From Tribonema minus (lineage: Eukaryota; Sar; Xanthophyceae; Tribonematales; Tribonemataceae), in assembly GCA_017506865.1 (NCBI GenBank), contig JAFCMP010000044.1, positions 351,979 through 415,978 of the forward strand: a DNA stretch of 64,000 nucleotides, in the 5' to 3' direction. Within the stretch, counting starts at the first letter, position 1. Each line of letters begins with the position of its first letter. Position numbers and translations under genes: made by a program. This document shows positions 51,402-62,067 of this stretch, piece after piece. The notes beneath the pieces are model-generated. The model saw only the letters and a list, made by a program, of their open reading frames with translations. It was not told the origin of the DNA and made no database searches.

Positions 51402-51532
51402 GTGAGCACACATCCGTGGTTATGTGCATGCGCCCTTAGCTGTTCTTCGATTGTCGTCATCCACAACATTAATAACATCGCATTTCGCAACCCCTCTGGG
51501 GTTATGTCCTCCGGACGCCTACTGCATCTCAG
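51402..51532 (+). other. Putative spliceosomal intron in PLV ATPase gene
   Basis: 131 bp, GTGAGC donor and CTGCATCTCAG acceptor. It contains a double hairpin at 51489-51516. Splicing restores Walker A exactly. Confidence 0.8.
51489..51516. repeat. Double hairpin in PLV ATPase intron
   Basis: AACCCC-TCT-GGGGTT (51489-51503) followed by AT and GTCC-TCC-GGAC (51506-51516). Same composite order, in opposite orientation, as the capsid intron (GTCCGGAC-AT-AAACGC-GCA-GCGTTT on the minus strand). Confidence 0.85.
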
Positions 51533-52254
51533 GACACACTGGTTGTGGCAAATCGTGGCTAGCCATCGGACTCATTCAACTTCTCCAACGGGAGGGGTCT
51601 TGTACGCAAGTGTTCGTTATTTCCCCAACTGCTGCTAGTAACACGCTGTACCGCAACATCATCAACCCCGCTCGAGGGGACAAGGTGTACAGCGACATCG
51701 GCCCTGCCGTCTTCGACTCTCTCAACGAGATAACAGCTACGTGCGAGGCCGCAGCAGAGGTTTACAAACAGCAGTTGGAGTACAGTGTAGCTCTCGCTCG
51801 GTACACGAGGGGCGAGCCGGTCACCCCCCGTCGACGAGATGCTGCTGGAGGGCAGGGGCTTCATGCCACTCGTCCCGAGGCGGCCCAGCTTTCTGCTCTT
51901 CGTCGACGATAGTCAACAATCGGCGCTCTTTAGCAGGGGGTCGAAGAATCCATTTCCGAACTTCGTTTTGACCTCAAGACACATCGCCAATGGCCTCGGT
52001 TGTTCTGTCATCATGACAGCCCAAACGATATTCGGTCTGGTGTCCCTAGGGTGTTGCGATTGAAGTCCACTCACTGGGCGTTCTTCAAGACAATGAACGA
52101 TAAGGAGATGGAAGAGATGTGGGAGCAGCGTCGGGATTTTGCACCAAGGTCGAGTTCGAGCGCAGGTTCAGATGGTACACGAACGAACCTATTGGCTACA
52201 TGTGGTGCGACTTGCCGAGGCAGACGATAACCAACAGTTTCTGATTTTTTAAAT

Positions 52255-54025
52255 ATGTTGACAGTACAAGCGATGAGTACGAAGAAGGTTCTGTACCGGA
52301 GAAAGCGGCGTCTCCTCGTCAAGAGACGCAAGGTGCTCGTCGTGAAGAAGAAGAGCATCAACAGAAGTCAGATCACCAAGGTGAACGTCCGTGTCGGAGG
52401 GGGCACTGCGCCTGTGGGCGCTGCGCCTGTCGTCGTGAGCGGCGGCGGAGGGAGCGGCGGTGGAGCGAGCAGCAGCGGCGGTGGTGGCGACATCATGCCA
52501 CTGCTGCCATTTCTGATACCGCCACAGCGTCCTTCGGACGTCCCGCCCGTCACCACAGCTCCTGAGTGGCCGAATGCGTCCGGAGGACATGACGCAGCCG
52601 CCATGTTCCCTACGGGAACGCGGCCTACGGTAACGCCACCACCGGCAGTAACGTCGCTGCGTGACATGCAGGCTGAGGACGCCGACTCGTTCGCGCTCCC
52701 AGATTATCCCGTGAGAAGTGCTGAACGTGGCGTTCAGGCGACGCCTTCGACTGACGTGAGCGCATCGCAGACGCTTGACCCCTCGACTGCTGCGGTCGGG
52801 TCGCAGACGCGCCCTGCCTCGATGAACGCCATCGGCACGCAAGTGCAGCAGTCGCTCACAGCGAGGGGATCGCAGACATCGAATCGGCGGATGACTCACA
52901 CAGGTGCCCAGACCAGACCGATGACGCTGAACGACGGTTCGACGGCGCCGATGCTGGCTCTCGAGGCGCCGATGCAAGTAGACGACGCGCTTCCCCATGT
53001 GCCACCCGGCGTGGCGTCTGCACTGCGCGATGCGATCGCCCCCATCCAGCGTATGATCGCAGATCTTCAACGCGGCTTCGGTGACGCTTCGAGTGTCACG
53101 AGAATGATCGCTCAGCAACAGATCCAGTTCGGCAACTCGATAATCGGCGAGAACCGTGAGGCGAAGAGGGAGGTGAGGACGCTTTTCGATACCCTCCGAG
53201 GCGAGCTGCCGCGCCATGTCCCGCCGAGCGGCATGCCGGCGGGACCCGTCAACGCTGGACCTGGAGACCCTCGTGTTTACCAGGACAAGGGGACGACGTG
53301 CCTGGAGATTCATCCGTGGATTTTGACGCCGCCGCCGCCGTCGTGCCGCCGCCGCCGCCCGCGCAACACCCGCAGAAGCTGCAGCGGCGGTGGCAGCGGC
53401 GATGGAGGCGATGCGCGCCGCCGCGCCCCCAGCGCCCGCAGCGGCGCCGCTACCGGACTTCAACGCCGCCGCATCGATGGGGCCGGCGCCCGACGCAGCG
53501 CCGTTCGAGGCGCCGCCCAAGCCGAAGAGCAAGCGCGTACTCAACAAGTTATTTGACCACCTCTACCACCAAGGGAGAACGCACGGCGACGCCACGCTGA
53601 TCGCTGCGGCGAACACGGCGACCGATGCACTCAAGGGGAAAAGTCCAGACCTGATGGCGCTCACAATGGAGTCGTTGAAGCTGATCAAGCAGGCGAAGCA
53701 GCTGGAGGTGGCAAGACAGGCGTTCGGTCTGCAGGAGAGGGAGACGGCAGCAGCTGGGAAAGACAAGAGGAAGCCACCGAAAACCCACATCGTGGAAGGG
53801 ACCAAGACGCGAGCCAAGGCGCGCGCCGAGAGCGCGCAACGAAGCGCGCCGCCAAGCGCAGGCGAAAATAGAGGTGTACGCGCGCATTCCGCTGTGAGCG
53901 CTTCACCCATTCCGGCTGCAAGAAGCCTGGTGCATCAGGCGGCATCGACGGCCAAGTGCGTGACAGCTTTGCGCACTGGCGCTGCACGTCAGCGTCGCCC
54001 GCATGCATGCGCATGTCCGCCGTGA
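52255..54025 (+). pseudogene. PLV basic core-like protein, frameshifted
   Basis: Starts at ATG 52255 or 52273 (MSTKKVLYRRKRRLLVKRRK), a very basic N terminus typical of DNA-binding core proteins. Then a Gly/Ser run, a Pro-rich region holding three hairpins, repeats of SQT/GTQ type, and a helical part (IAPIQRMIADLQRGFGD). Frame 1 is protein-like to about 53290; the next segment (VPGDSSVDFDAAAAVV) is in another frame, and from about 53360 a third frame carries LPDFNAAASMGP, KPKSKRVLNKLFDHLYHQGR and LMALTMESLKLIKQAKQLEV. So two frameshifts lie in GC-rich triplet repeats, unless these are two genes. The end is uncertain: an alternative frame stops at about 53868 after a basic RRR tail. Confidence 0.55.
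52529..52619. repeat. Hairpin cluster in PLV core gene
   Basis: CGTCC-TTC-GGACG (52528-52540), GTCC-GGA-GGAC (52578-52588) and GTTCCC-TAC-GGGAAC (52605-52619). The last is identical over 15 bases to the one in the capsid intron at 48782. Confidence 0.85.
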
Positions 54026-54240
54026 GCGCTTCGCATACGCCGGCTTCGACAAGCCTGCCGTAGAGGGAGGCATCAACGGCCAATTCGCATCCGCGTGTGC
54101 GCAAGGTTTCTGCACATCAGCGCCGCGAGCATGCCCGCCATGAGCGCTTTGCACGCCGTGTCGGCGCCCAGCCATTTGCGTCAGGCGGCATCAATGGACA
54201 GAATGGCCACCACGCGGGTGCACCGCATGTCGCAGCTGAA
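53880..54240. repeat. About 120-bp imperfect tandem repeat, three copies
   Basis: Each copy has TGAGCGCTT followed by a GGCGGCATCAA/GACGGCCAA-like block and a GCACGTCAGCG/GCACATCAGCG-like block. Starts are at about 53894, 54022 and 54140. Reading frames differ between copies, so the repeat is conserved as DNA. It marks the right edge of the PLV block. Confidence 0.7.
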
Positions 54241-54249
54241 GCCATCGCA

Positions 54250-54802
54250 TCAAGCGTGTCTTTGCACACAGTGCTGGATGCATGTGTTGAGTTGGCAGTG
54301 ATGCAAGGGCACAAAGATGTTGGCGGGGTCTGGATTCTCGATGAAACCCTGCAGGCCCAGCACGCGCAGCTCCTCAAAACTCATGCTGCAGTCTGCCTTC
54401 AAGAGGCCAGCGCCCTTGTGAGAAAAGTCCAGGTAGTATGGCAGGTCGGGGTGGAATAGTGACTGAGCCCAGTGAAGCAGGAGCGGCAAAGCCACGCTCT
54501 TGCAAGCCCTGCTTGTGGAAGTGGACCACTTATCCTTGACTAAGGAACGCAGCCAGGGTTGTAAGGTCTAAAAAAACTGAGCCTTCTGCACCTCCTCGCT
54601 CAAGCCGCTCGTGATTGCTGTACTGATGATACTCACGAGCTTTGCCCTCGCCCACTTCGATGATACGATGCACCTCCTGAATCGCTGCCACAGAGTACAG
54701 GGGAGACCAGTACTGGTGACGTACAGCATCATGCGCTCGTCCCTAGGAAAGGCGTCATCTTGCTGCTGCTGCGCTTGCTGCTGCGCTTGCTGCTGCTGTA
54801 GG

Positions 54803-54845
<43 letters not shown>

Positions 54846-54897
54846 TACTCGGCTGCCTGCGCCCTGCTGCTTGGCACCAATCTTCCTCCACGGTCAT
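54250..54897 (-). other. Putative exons of an unidentified gene
   Basis: Two protein-like minus-strand stretches. 54897-54630 has a run of 13 Gln then DERMMLYVTSTGLPCTLWQR and RRCIVSSKWARAKL, followed by a GTGAGT donor at about 54638. 54460-54300 encodes HPDLPYYLDFSHKGAGLL and FEELRVLGLQGFIENPDPAN. They may belong to one gene or to a transposon; no family assigned. Confidence 0.35.
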
Positions 54898-57515
54898 CCG
54901 ACTTGCGCTTGCCCACTGTTGTGTGTCTCTGCGCTTGCCACAACAAAGTCCTTGTTGTGTATCTCATTGTTTGGTCAAACCTCAACGTAAGTTTGAACTG
55001 CAAATACGTGGCTTTAGCCTCGCAGCGGTAGGCTTTGATGAAGATGTTCCCTTCAGTAGAACACGCTGAGACTTGGTGTGTGCGATGCCAACGACCTCAT
55101 CTTGGCATGCTATAAGTTTGCTCTGTTGACACCGCAGGTACAGAGCGACATGCCCTGTCGCACTCGTCGCGGACATGCAGCTTCCAAGCGATGCAAGCGT
55201 CGAGGTAAGTTTCAGACAGCAACAGCTACAGCAGCAACGCCATTACAGCAGCAGCAGCGGCAGCGTCATCACAACAGCAACAGCTGCTACCGGACGCCGC
55301 TAGTTATTGAGGGCGCCGCAGTTGCTCTAGATGCTTGATTGTAGCGGCCAGTGCGATGGCGATTGCACGGTTCGGAGAAAGTGGCGTTTTTGAGGGGCTG
55401 GTCGCAGCAGGCTATGTGCGCTTCAAACTTGACAGCGCTTTAGGCAACATCTGCATGATGTTAGGACAACTGGAGCAGGCATTAGTTACAAAGGAGCTGC
55501 TGTCAAGTGTAGGCGCGAAGAGAATAAGCTGCTGCTGTAGGCGGAGAAGGAGAAAGCGCTCTTACACTGAAGAGATGCATGAATCTCCTTCGAGGAGCCT
55601 TTGCGTTAGGGTTCGAGAAGAATGAAGACACTGACATACACTGACATTGCATTGTTCAGGGGCAGAGTTGTGAAGATCTACAGCGAAAGACTAAATCACT
55701 ATCAGTCGGCACGTATCGTGAGTGAGACCAGGCCGCACCACTGGCTCTCACTTATTGAACATACTCAGACACACTGTACAGCACTGCGACATGACACTCT
55801 CTGGCCCACAGAATCGAACTGCATTTGGCTGAGAGCTCCATTAGCTGAACATGTTCACTGGTCACCCTCCAAATCGCGCTGGTGATCTTCGTCCATGAGG
55901 CCCTCATGTGCTCGCCTGATGGTGCCGTCCTGGTAGAAAGGCCCTTCAGACCCCGTTGCAGACCACATGCGCTCACAGTAAATCCAGTGCAGCAGCCGAC
56001 CCAACTGCGCCATGCATGTGTTCTCACTGTCGCTAGGCATGCGCATGCGGCGTTCCACGTGGTACACCATGTTCAGATGCTCGCTGATCTGGCAACCCTC
56101 GCGTCGAATGCGCTGTACCAAATCGTCAGACAGCACAGGTATTGGCGCATGCCTGGGCCGCTTGGATGACGCTTCACTTGCACGGCTGCGAGTGCAAGCG
56201 GTTTGGCTCAGCATGACGTCCTTGCAGCACATACGGGTCAGACATCTTATGATAATATTTTTTCACAACCCCATTTGCCGCACAGTAGATAATGATTGCA
56301 TAGGCGACCTGTGCCACACCGCTTGTGCAGTCAGTTGCAACGGCCCCATCCTGTGCAACGCGTTGCTGCTTTCTCATTTCGTCGACTTCCTCTCCTACCT
56401 CCCACAGCAGGGCTGCGCATTGCCTCAGCCACATGTCCATGACCAGGTCTTGGAAATTTTCATGCCTGTGCACAAGACATGCCAGGTATCATGTCACCAG
56501 CTTCTTTCACGACGAGTGGCTATCAGCACAAGCGCGTCAGGAAACCTCTGGCATCAAAGTCACAGCTTTGTGGAGCACAGTCGCACTGAAGCGCATGCAC
56601 TGAAGGGCCAGGCATATATGTACTGCGACACCTGGTGTCAATCGAAGTGAGCAAATTTTATGGCTTCAGCCAGCCCCGCTGCACAGACACTCTACACCAG
56701 TAAACAAAGCAAGCAAATTATAGCTCTCCGAGGTGGCAGCGCGAATGAGGCTTCAGCGGAAGGGAGAAGGGCAAGATACTGTGCCGTCATGCCTGCCTGC
56801 GCTGGGGCTTGCGGCAGCAGTTTTAAGGATACACTTGTGGTGCAAATCCCCCGGTTGTATCTACAGCACTCAGCGAACGCACCTACCCAGAAATGTTCAA
56901 ATTTGTGTTGTGCAGCTTGCTGCACGAGGTGTGAAAAGTGCATATGTGATCAAGCGTTGACATGACGCATAGGCAAAGGGGGGTGCCTGCCGAAATGCAT
57001 CAGATGTATGTCAGCATGGGCGCGTCAGTGACATGTGCGCACAGCATGATCAATGTGTCTCACACATGCCACAGCCTGTCAACACAGGGGCTCAGCTCCA
57101 AAGTTCTTGGTGCAAGCTGTATGTTATGTCAGACAAACCATTGTTGACGTCATGCAACTGATGGGTCGCAAAGACGGAAGGTGTTATACAATTGAAAGTA
57201 ATATGATGTCATTCAGGAATGACTCTGAGCACTACAGTGTTTTCTGTTCCACACCCTGCAGCAGCTTGTTTGGATGTTAACATGCATAACAGACATGGCA
57301 GTTCCTGCAATTGCAACGGCCATTGATTAGGGATGCCGGATCCCTTATGTGAGAATTTCATATAGGGCGTAAGAGCTCAGAACATATATTTGGGCGTATT
57401 AGCTCAAATTATAAGGTGTAAGAGCGTATATGAGCGTATATGAACGTATATGAGGTCCCCAAGCGCCAATAGGGCATAGATGTCGACCTGAAACATAATG
57501 GCATAGAATCCACGG
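54898..57515. other. Repeat-rich region, no confirmed gene
   Basis: Minus-strand frames at 55855-56232 and 56174-56473 look partly protein-like (ISEHLNMVYHVERRMRMPSD, VAQVAYAIIIYCAANGVVKK) and could be remnants of the transposase to the right. No motif allows a call. At 57390-57450 there are short repeats of GCGTATATGA. Confidence 0.4.
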
Positions 57516-58637
57516 TCACAGCAAGCATACAGCAGCAGCATCAAAGCAGCTCATTGCAGGTTGCACCTTAGGGCTGCGTAGTTGTGAATGAAGATGTATT
57601 GAAAGCGATGCTGCGTCTCTCAAGTGCAAACACAAGCACTGCTCAAAGCTGGCTGCAATCCAGTGCTGGTCCTTGACCACGCCTGCGGCTGGCACCACCT
57701 TGCAGAATACCGGGGCTCCGACAGCAACGAGGGCCATGACGTTGATGAGTGGAATGCCCCTCACTGCTGCCCTGCGACGCCATCCGTCTGATGAGAGTTG
57801 AACCAGCCTCGCTTGTTCCAGCCGCATGTCCTCGCCAGCGCGCACAGCAGCATACTCATCGTCCAACAGCTTGTTGAAGAGATCGTGGCGCGAAGGAGGG
57901 AGCAGGCCCACGTGCGCCAGGGCCTCTGTGAATGCTTGTCGCCAATCAGCTGCATGCCTCTCTCAAAAGAAGAAGCGAGCAATGCTCTTCTCAAAGAGCT
58001 GCTGCTGGTGCGCCGTCGCACACATGATGCCGATGCCGCCTGCCTTTTTTCTCGTGCCAACGGCGACCGTGATGGAGGATTCACCTGCTGCAGCAGCTGC
58101 GACAGTGCCACTGCTGCTATTGCCGCCGCTGCTGCTGCTGCCGCCGCCACCACTGCCTGCCGCTACCTTGGCCGCGGCAGCTGCTGCAGCAGCTTTGCGC
58201 TTCAGGCCTTTGCATGCCCGTTTCGTGAGATGAGGCTTAATTGATTGTGACGGGTTGGAGACCGACAGCAGGGTGTTGCAGTGTGTGCATTTGAGCTTGG
58301 GTTTCATCGACGCACCCTCTCCCTCCGTGCACACCTCCATCTCGCTCCATTGCTCGTTGTTGCTGCTGCGCTGCACCACGCGCAGCTTGCGGACCGCGGC
58401 CTGGCATGTGAAGCTCGTGCCATTGACTTTGAACATAACAGCAGCAGGAACGGCAGCTGCGCGCTGCGCCTCTGCCATCAGACCTGTGACATTGCCAGCT
58501 GCAGGCCCCGGCGGCGACATCCCATGGCCGAGAAGATCTGTGGGCTGCTGCGGCCTGTGTGGTTCCACACTCCAGACTTCACCCTTGAAGTTGATGACAC
58601 GCCTGAAGTTGCGTTGGGCCGCTTGAAGGAACAGCAC
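57516..58637 (-). pseudogene. hAT-type transposase fragment with in-frame TGA
   Basis: Frame from 58637 reads 224 codons to a TGA at 57963-57965 and continues in frame to 57516. The first part has a BED-like zinc finger (KLKCTHCNTLLSVSNPSQSI, then KPHLTKRAC) flanked by Ala/Gly/Ser runs. After the stop comes the hAT/DUF659 block LLPPSRHDLFNKLLDDEY and LVQLSSDGWRRRAAVRGIPL, GAPVFCKVVPA. These are the usual N-terminal half of hAT transposases; the catalytic C-terminal half and dimerisation region are not found. No terminal inverted repeats identified. A dead element. Confidence 0.65.
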
Positions 58638-58787
58638 GCCACAGCAGCAGCAGCTGTTGCTCCTATTGCGCCCTACGCCACTGCTACATGCGCACAGGCA
58701 CAGGCGCGCAGCGTGCAGGGCAGGCTGCAGAACGCTTTTGAAAGAGCTCAGATGTAAGCTTAGATGGCTTTTCGTATACGGCGTAGA

Positions 58788-58811
58788 CTACGTAGTTTCC
58801 AAACTACGTAG
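58788..58811. repeat. 11-bp-arm palindrome
   Basis: CTACGTAGTTT-CC-AAACTACGTAG; the arm itself contains the palindrome CTACGTAG. Followed by AATCTACG. It lies 150 bp from the hAT fragment and could be part of a transposon end. Confidence 0.85.
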
Positions 58812-59353
58812 AAATCTACGTCCAAGGTTCGTCGCATCCTACCAATGATTTGCCGGTCGTTGGACGCACTCAATATGAGGGCACCAGGCAAGGACTCTAG
58901 CCGCGCTCACACACGCGTCCGGCCAAGGATCGACGGTCTAGGATTGTAAATACCCCCAGTTCCATGCTTCGGAAGCGCCTGCGTCCTCAAGAGTTGAGGG
59001 ACAAGGCGATGAAGTACCTTTCCAACTTCGCTTGAGGTAGTGAAAACTTTGTGCAGTATGCAATCATGGGCATTGCATTCAGGTAGCTTGATCACCTCTG
59101 CTTCAGGGCGTGAAACCTCTGTGAAGCATGCTGTCCTGCACACTTGCACAGAATGTGATGTGCATTCATGAAGACGCGTGCTAGCTGAGGCTAGGCCACT
59201 CGGGTGTGGCTTTTCACTAGGATTGCAAGTCTTGCGTACTTGTGAAGTTGCGAACACACAGGCGCGCAAAGCGCCTCATTCAGTACTTATGAGGAGCAGC
59301 GATGCTATGCTGCACGGCACCACCATATTTACTTTGCTGGGACATGACGTTGC

Positions 59354-60097
59354 TTGAGCACCGACGAACGCGGACTACGCCAATCTGCGCAAATACTCAT
59401 CCGCCCTTTCTTGCGGCCTGACAGCGAATATGAGCATTGTGCGCAGCCTAAAGACGTGGGTTGTGTCCGGTTGAACTTCAGAGGGCGCTATCACGTTTCA
59501 GTAACCCAATTCAGAACAGAACACTTTTGGGTCAGCAACCTGACGGCTAGCAGCATAGAGTCTCATTGTCAGTCAGGCCCGCCCCTGCGCTGCTACATGG
59601 AGCAACCCAGAGGGCTCTCTGCTTGCATCACCTTTCTGCCAAGGCACAATGCAGTCCTGCTCGCTATCATTGTTGCCAACACAAATCAATCTTGGCTTTG
59701 GCTCACCCGCTTTCTGCCTTGGGCGCTGGCCTGTAGTCACAGAGATACCAGTGCTACTAGCAGTGCTAGATGTGAGACGGACGATGTGTCCACTATCAAT
59801 ATCACTGAGTTTTACAACCATCATGGCATGTTTCACCTGAGCGTGTTATATCTGTCGTGCCCTGTGCCGCTTCCCAATGTGCCAAAATGCGAGATTCCCT
59901 CCAAAATGTTGCACATTGTTGAGTTCACAGCATTGATATCAGTAGGTGAACTCGTCCGAATGAAATATGGACCGGGCGAGCCTATACAGGCCCTCGCCCC
60001 AGATACCACCACAAGGGTGGGAGACAAACACAGCGGCGCACAGTATGAGCCACACCTATCGTTGCCGATGTTTCCATCTCTTGCCAGTGGTCGCTGA
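59354..60097 (+). other. Unassigned 247-codon open frame
   Basis: Long for this base composition, but rich in Ser, Thr, His and Cys without domain-like pattern. A competing minus frame (59573-59836) contains VVKLSDIDSGHIVRLTSSTA. Coding strand undecided; may be transposon debris. Confidence 0.25.
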
Positions 60098-61278
60098 CGC
60101 CGGAAAGCCGCAGTTTATGTACACAAGTCATGCTCAATGGTGCTCGAGCGGAACTCGGCGCTGCTGAGAACAATGATTGCGAGATGGCCAACAGGCCGCC
60201 GCAGCGAAGTTGGAGGAGGCATCACAAGCGTATTCGTGTCATAACGGGCTGGATGTAGTGTGGTGACTTTGACCTCTTTTGGTCGGTGGAAGGTGTTCTA
60301 CTGATCGGCTGCTGCGTTGGAATACGGTGTGAATATCCACGCTGATGAGCCCAGTGTGTGTAGCTGCCAGTTTTGCTTGTCTTTTTCATGCTGGGTTGCC
60401 CACTCTGAGGCAGCAGCAGGGCAATACACCTGTTCAGCACCGGGACGCCGCTGCTACTCAGGAGGTCTGTTGTTTGTCTCTTTGTCAATCCAGCCTTGGT
60501 GGCTCTGCTTTCTCCTGGTAGGCAGAGTTACATCAGTAGCTGTGGCTTCCCCACTCACAATTTGTGTCACAATTGCGGTAAAGCCACGGAAATGATTATA
60601 TCTGCACCGGCTACACATCATACAATGGCTGCCATGGGCACAAACGTGATACAGAAGTAGCAAAAAGCAATGAGTGTCTGGGCACTGCCGACCTGTGCTC
60701 ACGTGTACTTCAGTATCTAGATGTGCATTCGCTGATGACATTGTATTGGTTGAGGTCCGTGAAGCAGAAGCTTTGTCGCATCTTCAACATCTGCAACCAT
60801 TTGAATATAACACGCCTTTTGTAGTGTGTTCAATGACAGCGGCCCAGGGACAGCGGCTGTGTGTGGAATGCGAACAATACTACTAGCAATGCTAACCCCA
60901 CACAAGGCTCATGTGTTGTTGATTGCTTGCGTTTGTGATGTGTATGATGCTCAGCACAGGGGCAACAATTGTACGCATCGATCTGCACATGTAAATATGT
61001 GTAGGTATCGCAAACACTTGCACAGAAAGTTAAGGGTGGGTGCACATCTGTAAATTCTTGGTTATTTTTGCAAAGCATGTACTCTTGTGCTTGCAGCCTG
61101 TTGTGAAGTCACCAGTGCTTATGTCATATGCCTGCAAGCGTCTAGGGCGCCTCTGAGATGCAAAATGTGGGGTGGCGCATCTCCAACGCAAGCTGCTACT
61201 GGAGCAGGTGTTGCTCACTGCTGACGCTGTGCTGGCTTGCTGATGCAATGGTGATGGCGTTGATGTACACCACCTCAC

Positions 61279-61917
61279 TCACCCAACAAGAGGGCTGTAC
61301 CACGCAACTTTGTCCTTCTCAAGCTTCTCAAGCAAAGCTTCTAAGTTACCCTTCTCCAAACAAGCTTCACCCCTTGCCTTCTGAAGAGAAGCAATCTTGT
61401 CATCTAATCTGCTTATGTCGTCGACTCGCCGATTGAACGAGCCGCGCACTGTCTTGATGTGGCTGTCAGCCTGTGTGATCTGCTGTGTCACAATGGTGCC
61501 AACTCTGTCGCGTGCAACAACAGCCTTGCCGTTGTCTTCAGGCTGCGCCGTGTCGGATGTTGAAGTAGACCCGGCACTGGAATCATCGCTACGCCCTTCA
61601 TCTGTTGGACCTGTATCAGGGCAGGTGACAGTTCGCCATGTACGAGTTGAGGTAGAACCTAGGAGTGACAAAATGAAGCCATCTGAGAAGCTGTTAAGGA
61701 TATATCCACTTAAGGTGCAGGATAATTGCTTGTAATCAGTGTGAAGTGACTCGACTAAGCGATTCGCTTTCCAGTTGAAGTAGGCTGTCCAGAGGTTCGG
61801 ACTCCAACAAACAAAAAATCCAGCCACTTTGGTCCAGAGAGCTGCTAGCCTCAAGTTGCCCCCATCACGGGCTTGGAACTGTGCGGGGACGCCTTCGGAG
61901 GCACAAGTCCTATACAA
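61279..61917 (-). CDS. Possible coiled-coil protein
   Basis: 212 codons. The last 80 residues have heptad-like helices (TIVTQQITQADSHIKTVRG, RRVDDISRLDDKIASLQKAR, EKGNLEALLEKLEKDK), preceded by a Ser/Thr/Asp-rich linker and a Trp-rich hydrophobic part (GFFVCWSPNLWTAYFNWKAN). No ATG-based start clearly preferred; no family recognised. Could be transposon encoded. Confidence 0.35.
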   Translation of the reverse strand: MYRTCASEGVPAQFQARDGGNLRLAALWTKVAGFFVCWSPNLWTAYFNWKANRLVESLHTDYKQLSCTLSGYILNSFSDGFILSLLGSTSTRTWRTVTCPDTGPTDEGRSDDSSAGSTSTSDTAQPEDNGKAVVARDRVGTIVTQQITQADSHIKTVRGSFNRRVDDISRLDDKIASLQKARGEACLEKGNLEALLEKLEKDKVAWYSPLVG

Positions 61918-62067
61918 TTCAAGAATTAAGACTTCAAGCCTGGCATCATGTGCAAAACGGTAGCCCTACCATAATTGTACCAGTGTCCCGCCAATCAGTG
62001 TTGTGGGTCATGGTGGCAAATGGCTTCCCAAATAGCAGTGTTGGATCTCCTGGGGTTGGGGCACTGA

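Larger units (their letters stand above)
51296..52244 (+). pseudogene. PLV packaging ATPase (FtsK/HerA type), intron plus frameshifts
   Basis: DNA-packaging ATPase of polinton-type viruses. Exon 1 51296-51401 (MKRSRVLPDLNAN, YLSRIPAILTIA) joins exon 2 at 51533 over a 131-bp GTGAGC...CTCAG intron; the junction lies inside Walker A and restores GHTGCGKSW. The frame then breaks three times: near a C6 run at 51824-51829, near 52033 and near 52140. Across these breaks the family blocks remain in order: FVISPTAASNTLYRN, Walker B FLLFVDD, a sensor-like VIMTAQT, VPRVLRLKSTHWAFFK, and the C-terminal FRWYTNEPIGYMW ending at TGA 52244. Reported here as a broken gene. Confidence 0.8.
45677..54025. mobile_element. 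Endogenous polinton-like virus (PLV), decaying and probably partial
   Basis: Contiguous block of viral morphogenesis genes: tyrosine recombinase (+), small capsid-type protein (+), major capsid protein (-), pVI-like protein (-), minor capsid protein (-), small ORF (-), acidic protein (+), packaging ATPase (+), basic core-like protein (+). The set and its tight packing match polinton-like viruses and virophage relatives known from algal genomes. Five genes carry stops or frameshifts. No SF3 helicase, primase or polymerase is seen. No terminal inverted repeat or target-site duplication could be found by eye, so the limits are the outermost viral genes; tandem repeats at 44895-45010 and 53880-54240 flank it. 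Confidence 0.8.

Noticed and set aside
45677-52244. Alternative genetic code (stop reassignment) in the PLV
   Set aside because: TGA, TAG and TAA all interrupt genes and are also used as natural ends, and frameshifts occur too, so decay explains it better.
52249-53547. 432-codon minus-strand frame opposite the PLV core gene
   Set aside because: The plus strand has the basic N terminus and continues protein-like blocks after frame changes; the minus frame is Arg/Ser-rich without motifs.
53880-54240. Protein-coding zinc-finger-type repeat
   Set aside because: The three copies are in different frames and have stops; only the DNA repeat is supported.
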